NCBI GenBank assembly: GCA_034440615.1
Contig: JAOTOM010004631.1
Span: 60,001 to 124,000 of the forward strand
Direction of reading: 5' to 3'
Length of the DNA stretch: 64,000 bases
Origin: Ashinkailepas kermadecensis
Lineage: Eukaryota > Arthropoda > Thecostraca > Neolepadidae
This document shows positions 23,952-36,196 of this stretch, piece after piece. The notes beneath the pieces were generated by a model that did no database searches, had not been told where the DNA came from, and saw only the letters and a list, made by a program, of their open reading frames with translations. Numbering within the stretch: the stretch's first letter is position 1; each line of letters starts with the position of its first letter. The position numbers and the translations under genes were made by a program.

Positions 23952-24115
23952 GGTCTGGCATGACACAGCCTCAGGATATATTGGTCTGGCATGACACAGC
24001 CTCAGGATATATTGGTCTGGCATGACACAGCCTCAGGATATATTGGTCTGGCATGACACAGCCTCAGGATATATTGGTCTGGCATGACACAGCCTCAGGA
24101 TATATTGGTCTGGCA
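23952..24115. repeat. 31-bp minisatellite, five copies
   Basis: Near-perfect tandem copies of a 31-bp unit containing TTGGTCTGGCATGACACAGC. Low divergence suggests a young array. Confidence 0.9.
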
Positions 24116-25132
24116 TACCAGAGGAGCCAAAATATCGGCTCGTCAAGCCTGACTAATCATTTTACATTGGCTCGACAGCTGACATATCTGCCCTATTGGT
24201 TCATGCACCCGTGCTTAAGAATATTTGTGTGCAGTTGACTTGATATATCTGTCTTTAAGAAACGTGAAGAACCGGACCTCGTTAGACCCTGTTCCCATAT
24301 AACCTTAATAGCCTGGGGTGTCTTTCCAGTCTATACCTTAACTATGTGACTATATGATATACGTCAACAGTTTTGAAGCTATTGATGTGAAGCTTCGAAT
24401 AGCTTTGACTTACGTTCCGTGTCATGAAACCGAAGTTTTAAAAATGTCTCAATTTGCTTGGGCTAATCTAATCCGTGATCTGTAGTGCATGACGTCGAGA
24501 GGTACCTGTCCCGTACTCCAGACTATCCTAAGCATTTGTACTTTTAGCTTGAACACTAAGATCGGCCAATGGGCTATGAAGTGCTAGAAAAGCTTTCACC
24601 TGTCCTGTCGCGGCTAGGTAAAATTCCCAAATGGTGCTTGCTGCCTCTCAATTACTCGGCAGGACCGCTAAATATGCAAAACAAGGCGTATTTGTATACA
24701 ATTGAGGATCTCACGAGCCGGTCATCTTCCTCCGATTTTGTACCAGATACTCGTTGAGCAAAAACGGATTATTTCATCAGCAGAAAAGAAGAAGCTTGGG
24801 TTATTGTGTCCCATGCCGAACGACGCTGGGGAGCAGGAAATCCGCACAGCCACCCAGCCTCGAATCGACAACCCTACGGTTACGAACTGGCTTGAGCTTG
24901 AGCCGTAAACGTTGGTTCCTGGTCACCATGCTTCAGTACATCAAACAAGCTGTTTGCATCAAAGCGCCTCTGGCGACATCAAATCACTCGTAATAAGTAC
25001 CGATGTTGAGGTTTTTAATTTGAACTGAGCTTTAATTTGAAGTTAGTCCAATAGTATGTTGTTAATCATGACAAAAAGGTAGCAGCTGGGGTAATGAAGA
25101 CGCATTTAAATCACATTGAAAACATGCCCTGA

Positions 25133-25192
<60 letters not shown>

Positions 25193-25665
25193 GCGAACAT
25201 ACTGACATCATATCTTTTTTCATGGCTAACGACGAAAAAAAGGTCATTAGCTATAGTCTTAGAAGAAGGCATGACGCTGGAACGTTGCCTAAAAAGAACT
25301 GAGTGTAGTTGTTTCGATGTTTTTAATCATCTCACGGCCGCGTCAATTATTTTTTCGGTATTACATCAATGAGAGTCAGCCCTGCATCTCCGATTTATCA
25401 TCCTAGCAGCCGCGACTCAGTGCCATAGTGAAAGGTCGCAAGTTCACGCCGACAATAAACCGCCTCCGAGCGGTGTCCGCCGCTGCGTAGGCGGGTGTGA
25501 GTCGTGCCTATGGGCCCGGTCACGCTTTCTGACGCCGGCCACGTGTCGGAGCAGCCTCAGACAGCAGCGCAGTCGGCATCTGACCCGCAGCGGCCAGCTG
25601 CACAAGGTCACACGACACACTGCCAGCTGCCCTAGGCCACACGACACACTGCCAGCTGCTAACCG
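24116..25665. other. Intergenic with a TA microsatellite
   Basis: No gene recognised. A (TA)n tract of about 54 bp lies at 25137-25190. Confidence 0.5.
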
Positions 25666-25985
25666 GGCTCGCTGCCACCGAGTCTGCCAACGCGCGGTCC
25701 CCCGCGATGGCAGATCTCGTGCTAATCGAGTCCGCTGCCACCGAGTCTGCCAACGCGCGGTCCCCCGCGATGGCAGATCTGGCGCTAACTGGGCTCGCTG
25801 CCACCGAGTCTGCCAACGCGCGGTCCCCCGCGATGGCAGATCTCGCGCTAACCGGGTCCGCTGCCACCGAGTCTGCCAACGCGCGGTCCCCCGCGATGGC
25901 AGATCTCGCGCTAACTGGGTCCGCTGCCATCGAGTCTCCCAACGCGCGGTCCCCTGCGATGGCAGATCTCGTACAGACCTGTCTT
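25666..25985. repeat. 63-bp minisatellite
   Basis: Five copies of a 63-bp unit containing GAGTCTGCCAACGCGCGGTC and GCGATGGCAGATCTCG. The unit length is a multiple of three, so it stays open on plus (a 21-residue unit, ATESANARSPAMADL with a variable end) and on minus. I see no independent sign of translation. Confidence 0.88.
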
Positions 25986-26629
25986 GATCAAGATGGCGGG
26001 AGATGACTGGAAGACATATCGGTTCTTTGGAAAGTTGTGGAGCTTTGGGAGTGTTCAAGATAACTTCGGCTGGCGCTCATGCACGGTGTTAGTGTTGTTG
26101 ACGCCGTGCTTTGCATGTTGTGTATCCTGTATTAATCACCGTCGGGTAAAATCCCAATAGCAGGTTATTTGTTTTTACCCGTTGGTGATAAATACCAGAT
26201 GCATGACCTGCAGAATACGTGTATCGGTGAAAACGCCACCACTATGCATGAGCCCTACCTGCTGATATTTAAACACAATCAAAACTTCACGAATTGTAAA
26301 GAAACGAAACATCTTCAGGCAATTTGATTGCCCGACTTCAACACATCTATGAAGTCAAACTAAAATATAAACGAAATGCTACCCAATATTACAAGCAATT
26401 CATGCGCTACAAGACGAAGATGAAAGGCATACGAGCTGATTCAAAGAAGATAATAACGAAAGAATATTGCATGTAATGGCAACAGGTCCGCTCACTTAGG
26501 TTATGCACCGTAAAGCGCAATAGGGTATTGCACAAAGCTTCTCCTCGCCACCGCTAGGGAGTCATCAAATATTTTTGGCGATGACGATAAACATTAGCTT
26601 AATATGCAAGGGTCTCGCACAAAAACGCT

Positions 26630-26775
26630 GCCAGCAACAGTACGGACTCTGGCAGTACGGACAGCAACAGTACGTAACAGTACGGCCAGCAACAGTACGG
26701 ACTCTGGCAGTACGGACAGCAACAGTACGGACTCTGGCAGCACGGGCAGCAACAGTACGGACTCTGGCAACTTGA
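26630..26775. repeat. 15-bp minisatellite (CAGTACGGACTCTGG)
   Basis: Alternating units CAGTACGGACTCTGG and CAGTACGGACAGCAA, giving a 30-bp higher-order period. Confidence 0.85.
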
Positions 26776-28924
26776 ACATGACAGAGCGACGATAGTGCAC
26801 TTCTTGGTGTTCTTGGTGATAAATGCAGCGTTAAACGCTCTAAGATGTGCGAATAATCGACAATACCGCGAAACAATTTGAAGATGGAAATCGTCAGACT
26901 ATGCACGTCCTGCTTGGGGAGACTAGGCCTTATGCGACTTCATAATCAAGGAACATAATAATTTGTTTTGTGCATTGCATCAAACACATTACAAAAAAAA
27001 CTTGTGTTGAACTCTATCAATGCAAGTAATGTGGCATTGTGTCGTCCCAACTCAAAGTGCACAGCAATATTCTAGTACTGAATGCAAGTCGGCAGTGTAG
27101 GGAGCGCGAATTGCCTGCATATTTAACCTGCATCTCAAGGTGACCGACTGAAAGTTCAGATTGAAACGACAAGTTTTCTGTTCTGCCTCCATACGATTGC
27201 ATTTGCATGGCTCGAACAAATGTTACCTCATGGTCGAAAACTATTCCAAGGCCACGAATACAAATATAGCTTTCCAATAAACCCCATCCCCATTGATTTT
27301 GACGAATACAAAGAATACTTTCGAATAAACCACATTGGCTTTGCACGTCGAGTAAATGCAATTACGTTTGAGAGATAATTTGAGAGACTCGTGGGCAGCC
27401 GCGGTAGATTAATCGGTCGGGCGTTTGACTCTTGTTCGTAAGATCGTGAGTTAGAATCCAGCAACCGGCGGGATTGCCGAGTCCACCTGAAATTAATCGG
27501 CATGAGCGGTTGGAGACTTATATCATCTAGCATTCTAATGTGTCGCAAACGAACCAAGGATTCTTCTTTTTCTTATTAAAACATTTGCATTTTGATACGA
27601 TTATATTGATTTTCCAGTCCCTTACACAGAGTGTCACTGTATAAATGTCTGTCTTTGAAGAAGTAAAGTGCAAGGTGTAGAATTGATGGCAGGAGGGTGA
27701 ATAAATGTTTGAAAGCATTGCACCGCTTAGTTTCTGAGCTATGTGAAAAAAAAACACGGAGGGCGAGGAACAGCGAGTGCCGAGTCCAGTTCACCTCACA
27801 GCCAGAAATTTGCTTGGGCAGAGCTACGTTTTGCTCAGGCATATCGGGGAAGCCGTAGTTCAGCCAAGTTTCAATGGAATTTTCTCCTGATTGCAACTGC
27901 CCCTGCATGCCCAAGTCTAATCCGATCGGGGCCGAATCGGGCTTGCTATGACATTGCTTTGGCTTAACTCGGGTTGAAATCGGGTTTGCCGTACCCGTTG
28001 CCCGAGTACGCCAAGCGTAGCCTGATCGGGGATCGGGGGCAGATCGGGGGCAGATCATCGATACAAAGGCGTTGCTTGGGTTCAACCCGGGCAAACTCTG
28101 GCATGCTTTGGCTGAATTTGGGCATTGGTTGGGCTTTGTTTAACCGGGTTGAGCTTGGGCTTTGGGACAGGGATGCTTGGGCTTCCTGTGTCAACTCCCA
28201 CCATGAACCAGAGGAAAAACGTAGTTCGCCCCAAGCAGGACAGCCCGGGCTATCCCAGCCAAGACCTGCTTGGGCCTGGAGCAAAAATGCTGGCTGGGTC
28301 ACTTCTTCAATCGCGAAAATTAATTCATTTAAGACGAAATACTAGAAGAAAGTTAGGGGACGATAGCAACTTCAATTTCGATCAGTTCATAATCTCCAGA
28401 TTAATTTATGATCGAGTTGAACTTGCCAGTACTGCAGAATTTCCCATCTGGCGGTACCGGAGATGGGGACGGGGGACACCCACTAACGTTTGCTCCAGCC
28501 TAGACAGAAAGATGGGGTAAGCGGTATAACGTAGTTCCGTCCTTAAGAATTAGTAAGCATGTTTTTTCTATCTCTGCTATTTGACCTTCCAGGTCATGTC
28601 AAACAATTCAATATCGGGGTGTATATTGAACGCCCGGTGTACGCCGTAGTTTTTATTTTTATTTTGGTCGTGGAAACAAAAGTGAGATTTACTGCTCTAG
28701 TATCGATGATATGTTGACTGAAGCCTCATTCTATCATACTGACATGATGTGCAAAGGTCAATGTCACTGATGAGATCATACTTGAATTGATATATATACT
28801 GCTATTTTGTCTTTGATTGTATCCTGTACAGTTTGCTTTTAAGGAATGCTATGATGTACATATGGTTAGTGCATTGAGAAGCGGCTGTCGCTGAACTTTG
28901 ACCTGCCCTAGCTTCGGGAACCAA

Positions 28925-28972
<48 letters not shown>

Positions 28973-29080
28973 GCAACAATGTGTGCTAATAAATTATTAG
29001 AAGGCAAGCAAATTCCATAACGATATATTGAATACTTTATTTATACTAGAAAACCCCGAGGGGGAAGGTCAACTTCGGTC
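26776..29080. other. Intergenic, tRNA-like element and TA tract inside
   Basis: No protein gene recognised. There is a tRNA-like SINE head at 27395-27480 (listed separately), a G-rich degenerate stretch with recurring CTTGGGC/ATCGGGG at 27800-28290, and (TA)n at 28926-28963. Confidence 0.45.
27395..27480 (+). repeat. tRNA-derived SINE head or tRNA pseudogene
   Basis: The order resembles a tRNA: an A-box-like GATTAATCGGTCGGGCG, an anticodon-arm-like GACTCTTGTTCGTAAGATC, and a B-box-like GAGTTAGAATCC (consensus GGTTCGAATCC with changes). The acceptor stem does not pair well, so this is not a functional tRNA call. A SINE head is the more likely reading. Confidence 0.4.
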
Positions 29081-29083
29081 AAC

Positions 29084-29640
29084 TTGAACTCTGCACCGCG
29101 AGAGATAACTCCATCCGACAATCCCGTCCTGTGCGCGCCCTGTCGTACAGCTCACCTGTGCATTGCGTTGTCTTCAGCACCAGCTTTAAAAAACGACGAA
29201 TTCGGCCGTCCGACGCCCGCGTCGAAGCCGGCACAATTGTGGCGTTCGGCGGCCGCGCCGCAAGGCGACGAACTCGGCGTCGGTGACGGAGCCGAAGACG
29301 CGACAGGTTCTGTGTGGGCGCCCGCGCCCGCGCCCCACCTCGGCCAGCGAGTGTGTGCCGGCGCCCGCGCCGGGGGGCCGCTCCCGAGCTGGTGTGCCGA
29401 AGGGGTGCAATGGGCGAATGGTGACGCCCCGGGCCGGGCCGGCGCCCACGCGCCAGCGCCGCTACCGCGTCAGCGTTTCCACATGGTCGGGGATCAAAGC
29501 ACACGAGCGCGATGGCCGCCCGGCCCGCAGCCGCGGCCACTGGAGCTGGCCGGGTCACGCCGGGTCAGTCAGCCGCCGATGCCGCCGCCAGAGGTCAGAG
29601 GTGAGACCGAGCAGCCAGCTGACGTCACGGAGCGGTAATG
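29084..29640. other. GC- and CpG-rich island without a recognised gene
   Basis: The block is very GC-rich and CpG-rich in a moderate background. It is open in several frames on both strands, with Arg/Pro/Gly-rich translations. None matches a family I know. It may be a CpG-rich promoter or first exon of an unseen gene. A 36-bp-scale internal similarity (GACGAACTCGGC / GACGAATTCGGC) suggests an old local duplication. Confidence 0.4.
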
Positions 29641-30820
29641 CCCTGACCATGTTCTTGTGAGCGTGCGCCGGTAGGGTAACGCAAGACGTGGGTGTGTGCT
29701 GAAGGTTTCGGACAGATTTTATGAGTGGAAGCCTGTGAAATGTGCGCACGCTCGGTCACATGGTATTCAATGTGGTATTTAGTGGTATTCAGTGTGGTAT
29801 TTAGGGGGTGCGATAGCGTTTCCATGGGCTCAGCGTTTGGTTCGGATTTGTACCTAGTATTGGGCTCGTATCGGACAATTCACAAATACCAGATGGATCC
29901 GCAAGATAATCACATTCATGTAAGTTGTAGGGCATCCCGACGTCGTGTATGCACTTCCCTATCACATTAGTCATATCACTCACTGCAGCCTAGCTCGCAA
30001 TCGAACCGCCCGACTGCCGGACACTGCCCGATAACATTATGTCGACTTCACACACTTATGCTACGATCACGCTGAGTATCCTAGGTTAGACTTTGGTTTT
30101 ATGACATGGTTAAGTTCGAAGCAAAAACAAAAATGCATGAGTGGCTGTGACAAATAAGCACTGCTCTTTTTCAATCCGGTGCCAAAGAAAGGTGAATTCG
30201 AAGTTGGTGCGGCGGTACAAGATGTCTGCCTAGTACATCAAGACCTGGGTAGGGATATTTATGTAGTCATGTAGATGTAGACTACATGTAGATATTCATG
30301 GGTAGGGACTACAATGTAGTCAGGAAGATGATGGATAGAACACATAATAATTTTTGGTAGAAAATGAGGTTGATAATTTTCTGTTCTTGCATTTCGTTGA
30401 GATTTAGTTCCGATATGAGCAAGCCATAGCAACACCACATTATTTTCCAACTTTTCCTTTCTTAACTGGATGTCCTTAGCATAGGCAAGTCACATAGTCG
30501 AATAGTGGCCGAGTGCCTTGGTGTGCCTAAAATAGTACATTTTACGAAGACGTTGGAAGCTTTCAATTCGTGTCTCTAATGCGTGTTACTTGGACTGAGA
30601 GTCAGTCAACAATCTGCCTGAAAATTGTTAAAATCATGGGGCAACGGTTGAGTCCTACGATATGGCAGCATAGACACAGGAAGTACCGAGAACATTCGAT
30701 CGAGACGCTCAGTTGTGTCGACGGATATACGTATGTGTCCACTGTTCACTCAAGTACCGCAAGCCGGCGGACGGCCACTCGAGGGTGGGCCTGAGAGCAA
30801 CGCTTACCCAGCGTGATCCG
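29641..30820. other. Intergenic, short local repeats
   Basis: Four imperfect GGTATTCAGTGT-type repeats lie at 29762-29810, and GTAGACTACATGTAGAT-type inverted text near 30255-30320. No gene recognised. Confidence 0.45.
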
Positions 30821-30824
30821 GAGA

Positions 30825-31115
30825 AGGTCTACCAGACCCTGGAGACGATACCACGCTCACTGACACAAGCATTTCGTGCTGCAGGAATAGCCGGGAGATC
30901 TGGCGCTTACTCAGCGTGACTCGGGAGAAGGGCCACCACACCCCGGAGACGATACCACGCTCACTGACACAAGCATTTCGTGCTGCAGGAATAGCCGGGA
31001 GATCTGGCGTGCTATGCGTCGTGTTACGTGGTGCTGCCCGCAGTAACTGTCCGAGTCCATCACACATATGGTGTTACGTGGTGCTGCACGTAGTAACTGT
31101 CCGAGTCCATCATGC
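30825..31115. repeat. Two direct duplications (about 104 and 50 bp)
   Basis: GGAGACGATACCACGCTCAC and about 60 further bases occur at 30841 and 30945. GTGTTACGTGGTGCTGC occurs at 31021 and 31071 with shared flanks. Confidence 0.8.
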
Positions 31116-31369
31116 ACAAATGGTCATATGTCGATTCAAAGCCAACATCATTCAAAACTCTTGCGATTCAAACCGTGATTATTCCGAACCGACATCACCC
31201 AAAACAGTTCGCATTTAAAGCACTCCGTATTCAAAACCGTCAGCATTCAAAACAGTTAGTATTCCGGTCATCACCAGAGACGACCACCACTCACAATCAT
31301 AATAATTCAAACCAGTCACCAATAAACACCTCCAATACTGAACCGTCACCAATACATACCTCTATTGTT

Positions 31370-31800
31370 GAAGTTACTCTTCAGCTCTGTCACCATGCAA
31401 CACAGTCACTCTTGAGTTCTGTCACCATGCAACACAGTCACTCTTCAGTTATGTCACCATGCAACACAGTCACTCTTCAGTTCTGTCACCATGCAACACA
31501 GTCACTCTTCAGCTCTGTCACCATGTAACAGTCATACTTCAGCTCTGTCACGATGCTACACTAGTCATAATTCAGCTCTGTCACGATGTACCCAGTCATA
31601 ATTCAGCTCTGTCACGATGTCACACAGTAATACTTCAGCTCTGTCACCATGCTACACCAGTCATACTTCAGCTCTGTCACCATGCTACACCAGTCATACT
31701 TCAGCTCTGCCACGATGCTACACCAGTCATACTTCAGCTCTGTCACGATGCTACACCAGTCATAATTCAGTTATGTCACGATGTAGCACAGTCATAATTC
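31370..31800. repeat. About 32-bp minisatellite
   Basis: About 13 copies built on TTCAGCTCTGTCACCATGC and its TCACGATG variant, with the left half ACACAGTCACTC and the right half CACCAGTCATAC. Confidence 0.88.
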
Positions 31801-33555
31801 AAAGCAGCGCTGAGAAACGCAAATCCGGACTGGGAAATATTGATCGTAAATGCGTAACCACCATTATGGATTAAATACATCTACATAGTTATGTGCATGG
31901 AGATTTACTACGCATTCAAGTTGTCGGGCGAAGTTGCTCTTTTAACATGTTGTATGTAATCCAGGTTGCATACAGAGAAGTTCTTGGGTTTCTACCAGAG
32001 TATGCATTTATTAGCTAACGACTTACGTAGCAAAGCAGGCACAACGCTTAGACCTTTGTTTATAGGCATATGTTCGACACCGAACATATGGGGTCTTGAC
32101 ACTGGAGACTGGACATATGCTCGGTGTGAATTGCATCACGCCCACAAATTTGTGCGTGCTTTCACAAAGTGGGTAAGTGATGACGACTTGCATTCTGCAT
32201 CGATAAGGTCGTCCCGGTGATGACGGTTGTTGCTGGATCCAAGGGTGATATAACAATACAGTGTCATAAGAATTGGCATCGAATAGTCTTGTCCCGGACA
32301 ATTATCTGCACAGGCTTTAGACAAATCGATGAACCACACATCCAATGCTCAAAGTTTCTTTCAATAGCTAAATTTGCACACTGATTCTGGATCCTGTGCA
32401 ATTCAATATGGCCACTAAGCGACAGATTATGGATGACAAAGACTATCAGAAATGCATTTGCACAATAACGGTGACTTGCACGATCCACCTGACTTTCGCA
32501 TTCTAGTTCATGAATATCCTTTCTCAAAGCTGACAGCAGGATTCTGAAAACTGAGACATCCTCCGTGAGATAAGGCATGGTGACGTACGATCATGGACAA
32601 TTTGGAAGAAAACCTGTATGCTGGATGCTGGGACAAGCTTTGGAAGCGATAAACCTTTGTTAGCGATCGAGGATTTTGCCACCAAGCTAATAGCTTGGGC
32701 AGTTCACAGCTATAAGCTGAATTTTTGCACTACGAAATGCTTTTAGGCCGGACCAGCCTGGTTCTCACTCGACACTCCAGACAGAAAAGAGACTCCTACA
32801 AAGTAACATTTGAAAACCGAATCCGATATATATATTTTGATAAATCTGATACCCATGATCTATTTTACAAACTTCCGCGGGATAATTCAAGTTTCATTAG
32901 CATCCTAATGCACCGCGCGTGCACGGTAGAACAGGGGGTGTATTGAACACCTTCGGGCGCTAATGTCCACCCACCAGTGCGTGTACTTGGCTGGCATATT
33001 GATGGTCTCATGATGGACAGTATCAGCGAATGAGAAGGGGGTGGCGATAAATGATATGTGTTCCCCAACGGATTCGACTCGTATGGGCGACCGAATTCCA
33101 AATTGTTAGTCATAAATTACTTTAGGTTCCCAATAATTATTTTATGTGCCAGGATAATACCAGGGAGCCGTACATCTGAGTATAAGATTGGGTCATGCGA
33201 ATGGTTGGAATGGCTTTCCACATTTGTGTTTACACCTTTAGCCAGCAAGACGTCCTGAGACGGTACTCCAAGCCGGACAGGATATTCCAAAATGCACGGT
33301 TCTAGAGCGCAAATAATCGTTCTACGGAGTGGCAAATTGGTAATAAGCTAGGTAATAACCAAAGGAGTCAGCAACACAACTGACCGGCAGCCTCCTTGGG
33401 AGCTATATGTACGATGGCGGTTCGGCTCTAATGTTGAGCTCCCAACAATAGTAATCTGCATCATGCTACCCAATCCATGAACAAATCAACTTGTCAGGCC
33501 GGCAGATCGCTTGTTTCTGGTGCATTTGTTCTGTGTCGGGTGCACATTTTTGCAC
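31801..33555. other. Intergenic, nothing recognised
   Basis: Several frames of 60-110 codons occur, without conserved motifs. No RNA gene seen. Confidence 0.5.
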
Positions 33556-33557
33556 AA

Positions 33558-33559
<2 letters not shown>

Positions 33560-33653
<94 letters not shown>

Positions 33654-33670
33654 ATATACATATATACATA

Positions 33671-33747
<77 letters not shown>

Positions 33748-33800
33748 GAATATGCATATATATGTATGTATATATATATATATGTATATAATATATATAT
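33560..33800. repeat. (TA)n microsatellite with TATG interruptions
   Basis: A TA tract of about 230 bp, interrupted by TGTATATACATA-type text near 33648 and 33743. All the Tyr-Ile frames through it are artefacts. Confidence 0.95.
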
Positions 33801-34189
33801 GTACATCTGTACATGCATATTTGCGCATAACGTGCTATAATTAAATCAACTATTCCCATGAGACGTGAGTTGATTTCATATTTCATTTTCTTAATGAAAC
33901 ATCTTAAAACATTCGTAGAGTTAACAATTATCCATTCGTCACTTCCCTGCCATTCGTGATGCCGCCTATGGTCATCGGATGGTTTCCCAGCGATGTATCT
34001 GGAAGCATGGATAACGGGTGATCTTTAACCAGGGATGGAGCAATGCAATTGGCTAGTCAGGCCAAAGACGCACTAGGCATACAAGTGTATTGATGAAACA
34101 TCGGTACATTCATTCCAGGATGAAATATACTGCATGCGATTGTGCGCATAAAGGGTGAAGCTCAACATGGGCCTTAACCATCGCTTTAC

Positions 34190-34680
34190 CAGATGCTCCC
34201 ACTCTGCACACGCATGCTGGTCAGATGTTCCATCGCTGCACATTCACATCGACCAGATGTTCCCACACTGGACAGTGTGTATCGGCCTGATGTTCCCACA
34301 ATGCATAATGAGCTGATCGACCAGATGCTGCCACGCTGTAGAACGAGTGTTGGCCAGATGTTTCCACACTGTGCAGAAGGCTGACCAGATGTTTCCATGC
34401 TGTACTGAAGGCTGACCAGATGTTTCCACACTGTACAGAGGGCCGGTCAGATGTTTCCACACTGTACATAAGGCTGACCAGATGTTTACACACTATACGG
34501 AGGGTTGGTCAGATGTTTCCACAGTGGACAGAAGGCCGGCCAGATGTTTCTACATTGAGTAGAAGGTCGACCAGATGTTTCCACACTGTAGACAAGGCCG
34601 GTCAGATGATTGCACACCGTATCAAAGGCCGGCCAATTGTGTCCACACTGGAGAGAAGGCCGGCCAGATGTTTTCGCACT
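34190..34680. repeat. 31-bp minisatellite
   Basis: About 16 copies built on GACCAGATGTTTCCACACTG, with an exact 31-bp spacing at 34381 and 34412. It abuts the 25-bp array that follows. Confidence 0.88.
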
Positions 34681-34684
34681 GTGC

Positions 34685-35548
34685 GGGGCGTGGCACCACG
34701 TACCTGGACAGGGCGTGGCACCACGTATCTGGACAGGGTATGGCACCACGTACCTGGACAGGGCGTGGCACTACGTATCTGGACAGGGCGTGGCACCACG
34801 TACCTGGACAGGGCGTGGCACCACGTACCTGGACAGGGCGTGGCACCACGTATCTGGACAGGGTATGGCACCACGTACCTGGACAGGGCGTGGCACCACG
34901 TATCTGGACAGGGTATGGCACCACGTACCTGGACAGGGCGTGGCACTACGTATCTGGACAGGGCGTGGCACCACGTACCTGGACAGGGCGTGGCACCACG
35001 TATCTGGACAGGGTATGGCACCACGTACCTGGACGGGGCGTGGCACCACGTACCTGGACAGGGCGTGGCACTACGTATCTGGACAGGGCGTGGCACCACG
35101 TACCTGGACAGGGCGTGGCACCACGTACCTGGACAGGGCGTGGCACCACGTACCTGGACAGGGCGTGGCACCACGTACCTGGACAGGGCGTGGCACCACG
35201 TATCTGGACAGGGTATGGCACCACGTACCTGGACAGGGCGTGGCACCACGTATCTGGACAGGGTATGGCACCACGTACCTGGACAGGGCGTGGCACCACG
35301 TACCTGGACAGGGCGTGGCACCACGTATCTGGACAGGGCGTGGCACCACGTACCTGGACAGGGCGTGGCACCACGTACCTGGACAGGGCGTGGCACCACG
35401 TACCTGGACAGGGCGTGGCACCACGTACCTGGACAGGGCGTGGCACCACGTACCTGGACAGGGCGTGGCACCACGTACCTGGACAGGGCGTGGCACTACG
35501 TATCTGGACAGGGTATGGCACCACGTACCTGGACAGGGCGTGACACCA
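34685..35548. repeat. 25-bp minisatellite carrying CAG|GTACGT on minus
   Basis: About 34 copies of a 25-bp unit. Plus-strand core: GGCACCACGTACCTGGACAG. On the minus strand every T-to-C variant reads TCCAG|GTACGTGG, close to a consensus 5' splice site; the other variant reads CCAGATACGT. Because 25 is not a multiple of three, three successive frames are used per repeat, and all are stop-free. Two unit types (ACCT and ATCT) alternate non-randomly. Confidence 0.92.
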
Positions 35549-35935
35549 CGCCAGTGATAACACCAGGCCCACCCGCTGCACTGACTGGCACCAATTGGCG
35601 TCGTTTGGTCTGGCATGCTCTGAGCCCTTGATTTGATGCCTGGAGACGACCAACTGAGTTACCTGGCAAGTGTCGAGTGAAGGACGGAAGTCTGTTCAGA
35701 ACGGGACCGAGGTGCGGCATGGGGGCTGGATAAGGATGGTTCGGATATGATCTGCTACCTAAAGGAACGTGGGTGCGATGTCTAAAGTGGAGTAGATCTA
35801 CTCTAGAAGAATCGAGATCTACGGGACATACCTCTGATCGAAAGAAAACGACCAAGGGCTGCCTGAGAAACGGACAAATAGTGTAGCTTTCTAAAAACTA
35901 GGCGGATAAGTGTATTGAAGTGAGATCCGAACATG
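35549..35935. other. Between arrays, nothing firm
   Basis: A minus-strand hydrophobic stretch, VGLVLSLAWCHALS, ends exactly at the first CAG|GTACGT of the neighbouring array. It may be part of an exon, but it has no start codon or second exon. Confidence 0.3.
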
Positions 35936-35939
35936 GTCC

Positions 35940-36130
35940 CTGCGAATGAGACAGGACACTGTTGGTCCGACCCACACCGACTACCTGTTCAGCCTGCATG
36001 TGGGACACGATAACCTGCATATGAGACACGATAACCTGCATATGAGACACGATAACCTGCATGTGGGACACGATAACCTGCATATGAGACATGACAACCT
36101 GCGTACGGGACGGAACACTGTTGCTTCGAC
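35940..36130. repeat. 21-bp minisatellite inside a larger duplication
   Basis: Six copies of CCTGCATATGAGACACGATA, flanked on both sides by similar ACACTGTTG..CGACCCACA text. On minus each unit reads GCAG|GTTATC. Confidence 0.8.
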
Positions 36131-36196
36131 CCACAACGATCACCTGCTAACCATCACACTCAGAAAGGAGGAGAGCAGCTCGACCTGAACACCGGC

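Noticed and set aside
23952..24115. CRISPR-like regular repeat
   Set aside because: The 31-bp units are contiguous with no unique spacers, and the genome is eukaryotic.
27395..27480. Functional tRNA gene
   Set aside because: The B box is altered and the acceptor stem does not pair. A SINE head is more likely.
34685..35548. 300-400 codon frames in all directions
   Set aside because: They are products of the 25-bp repeat. The frame changes with each unit and both strands are equally open.
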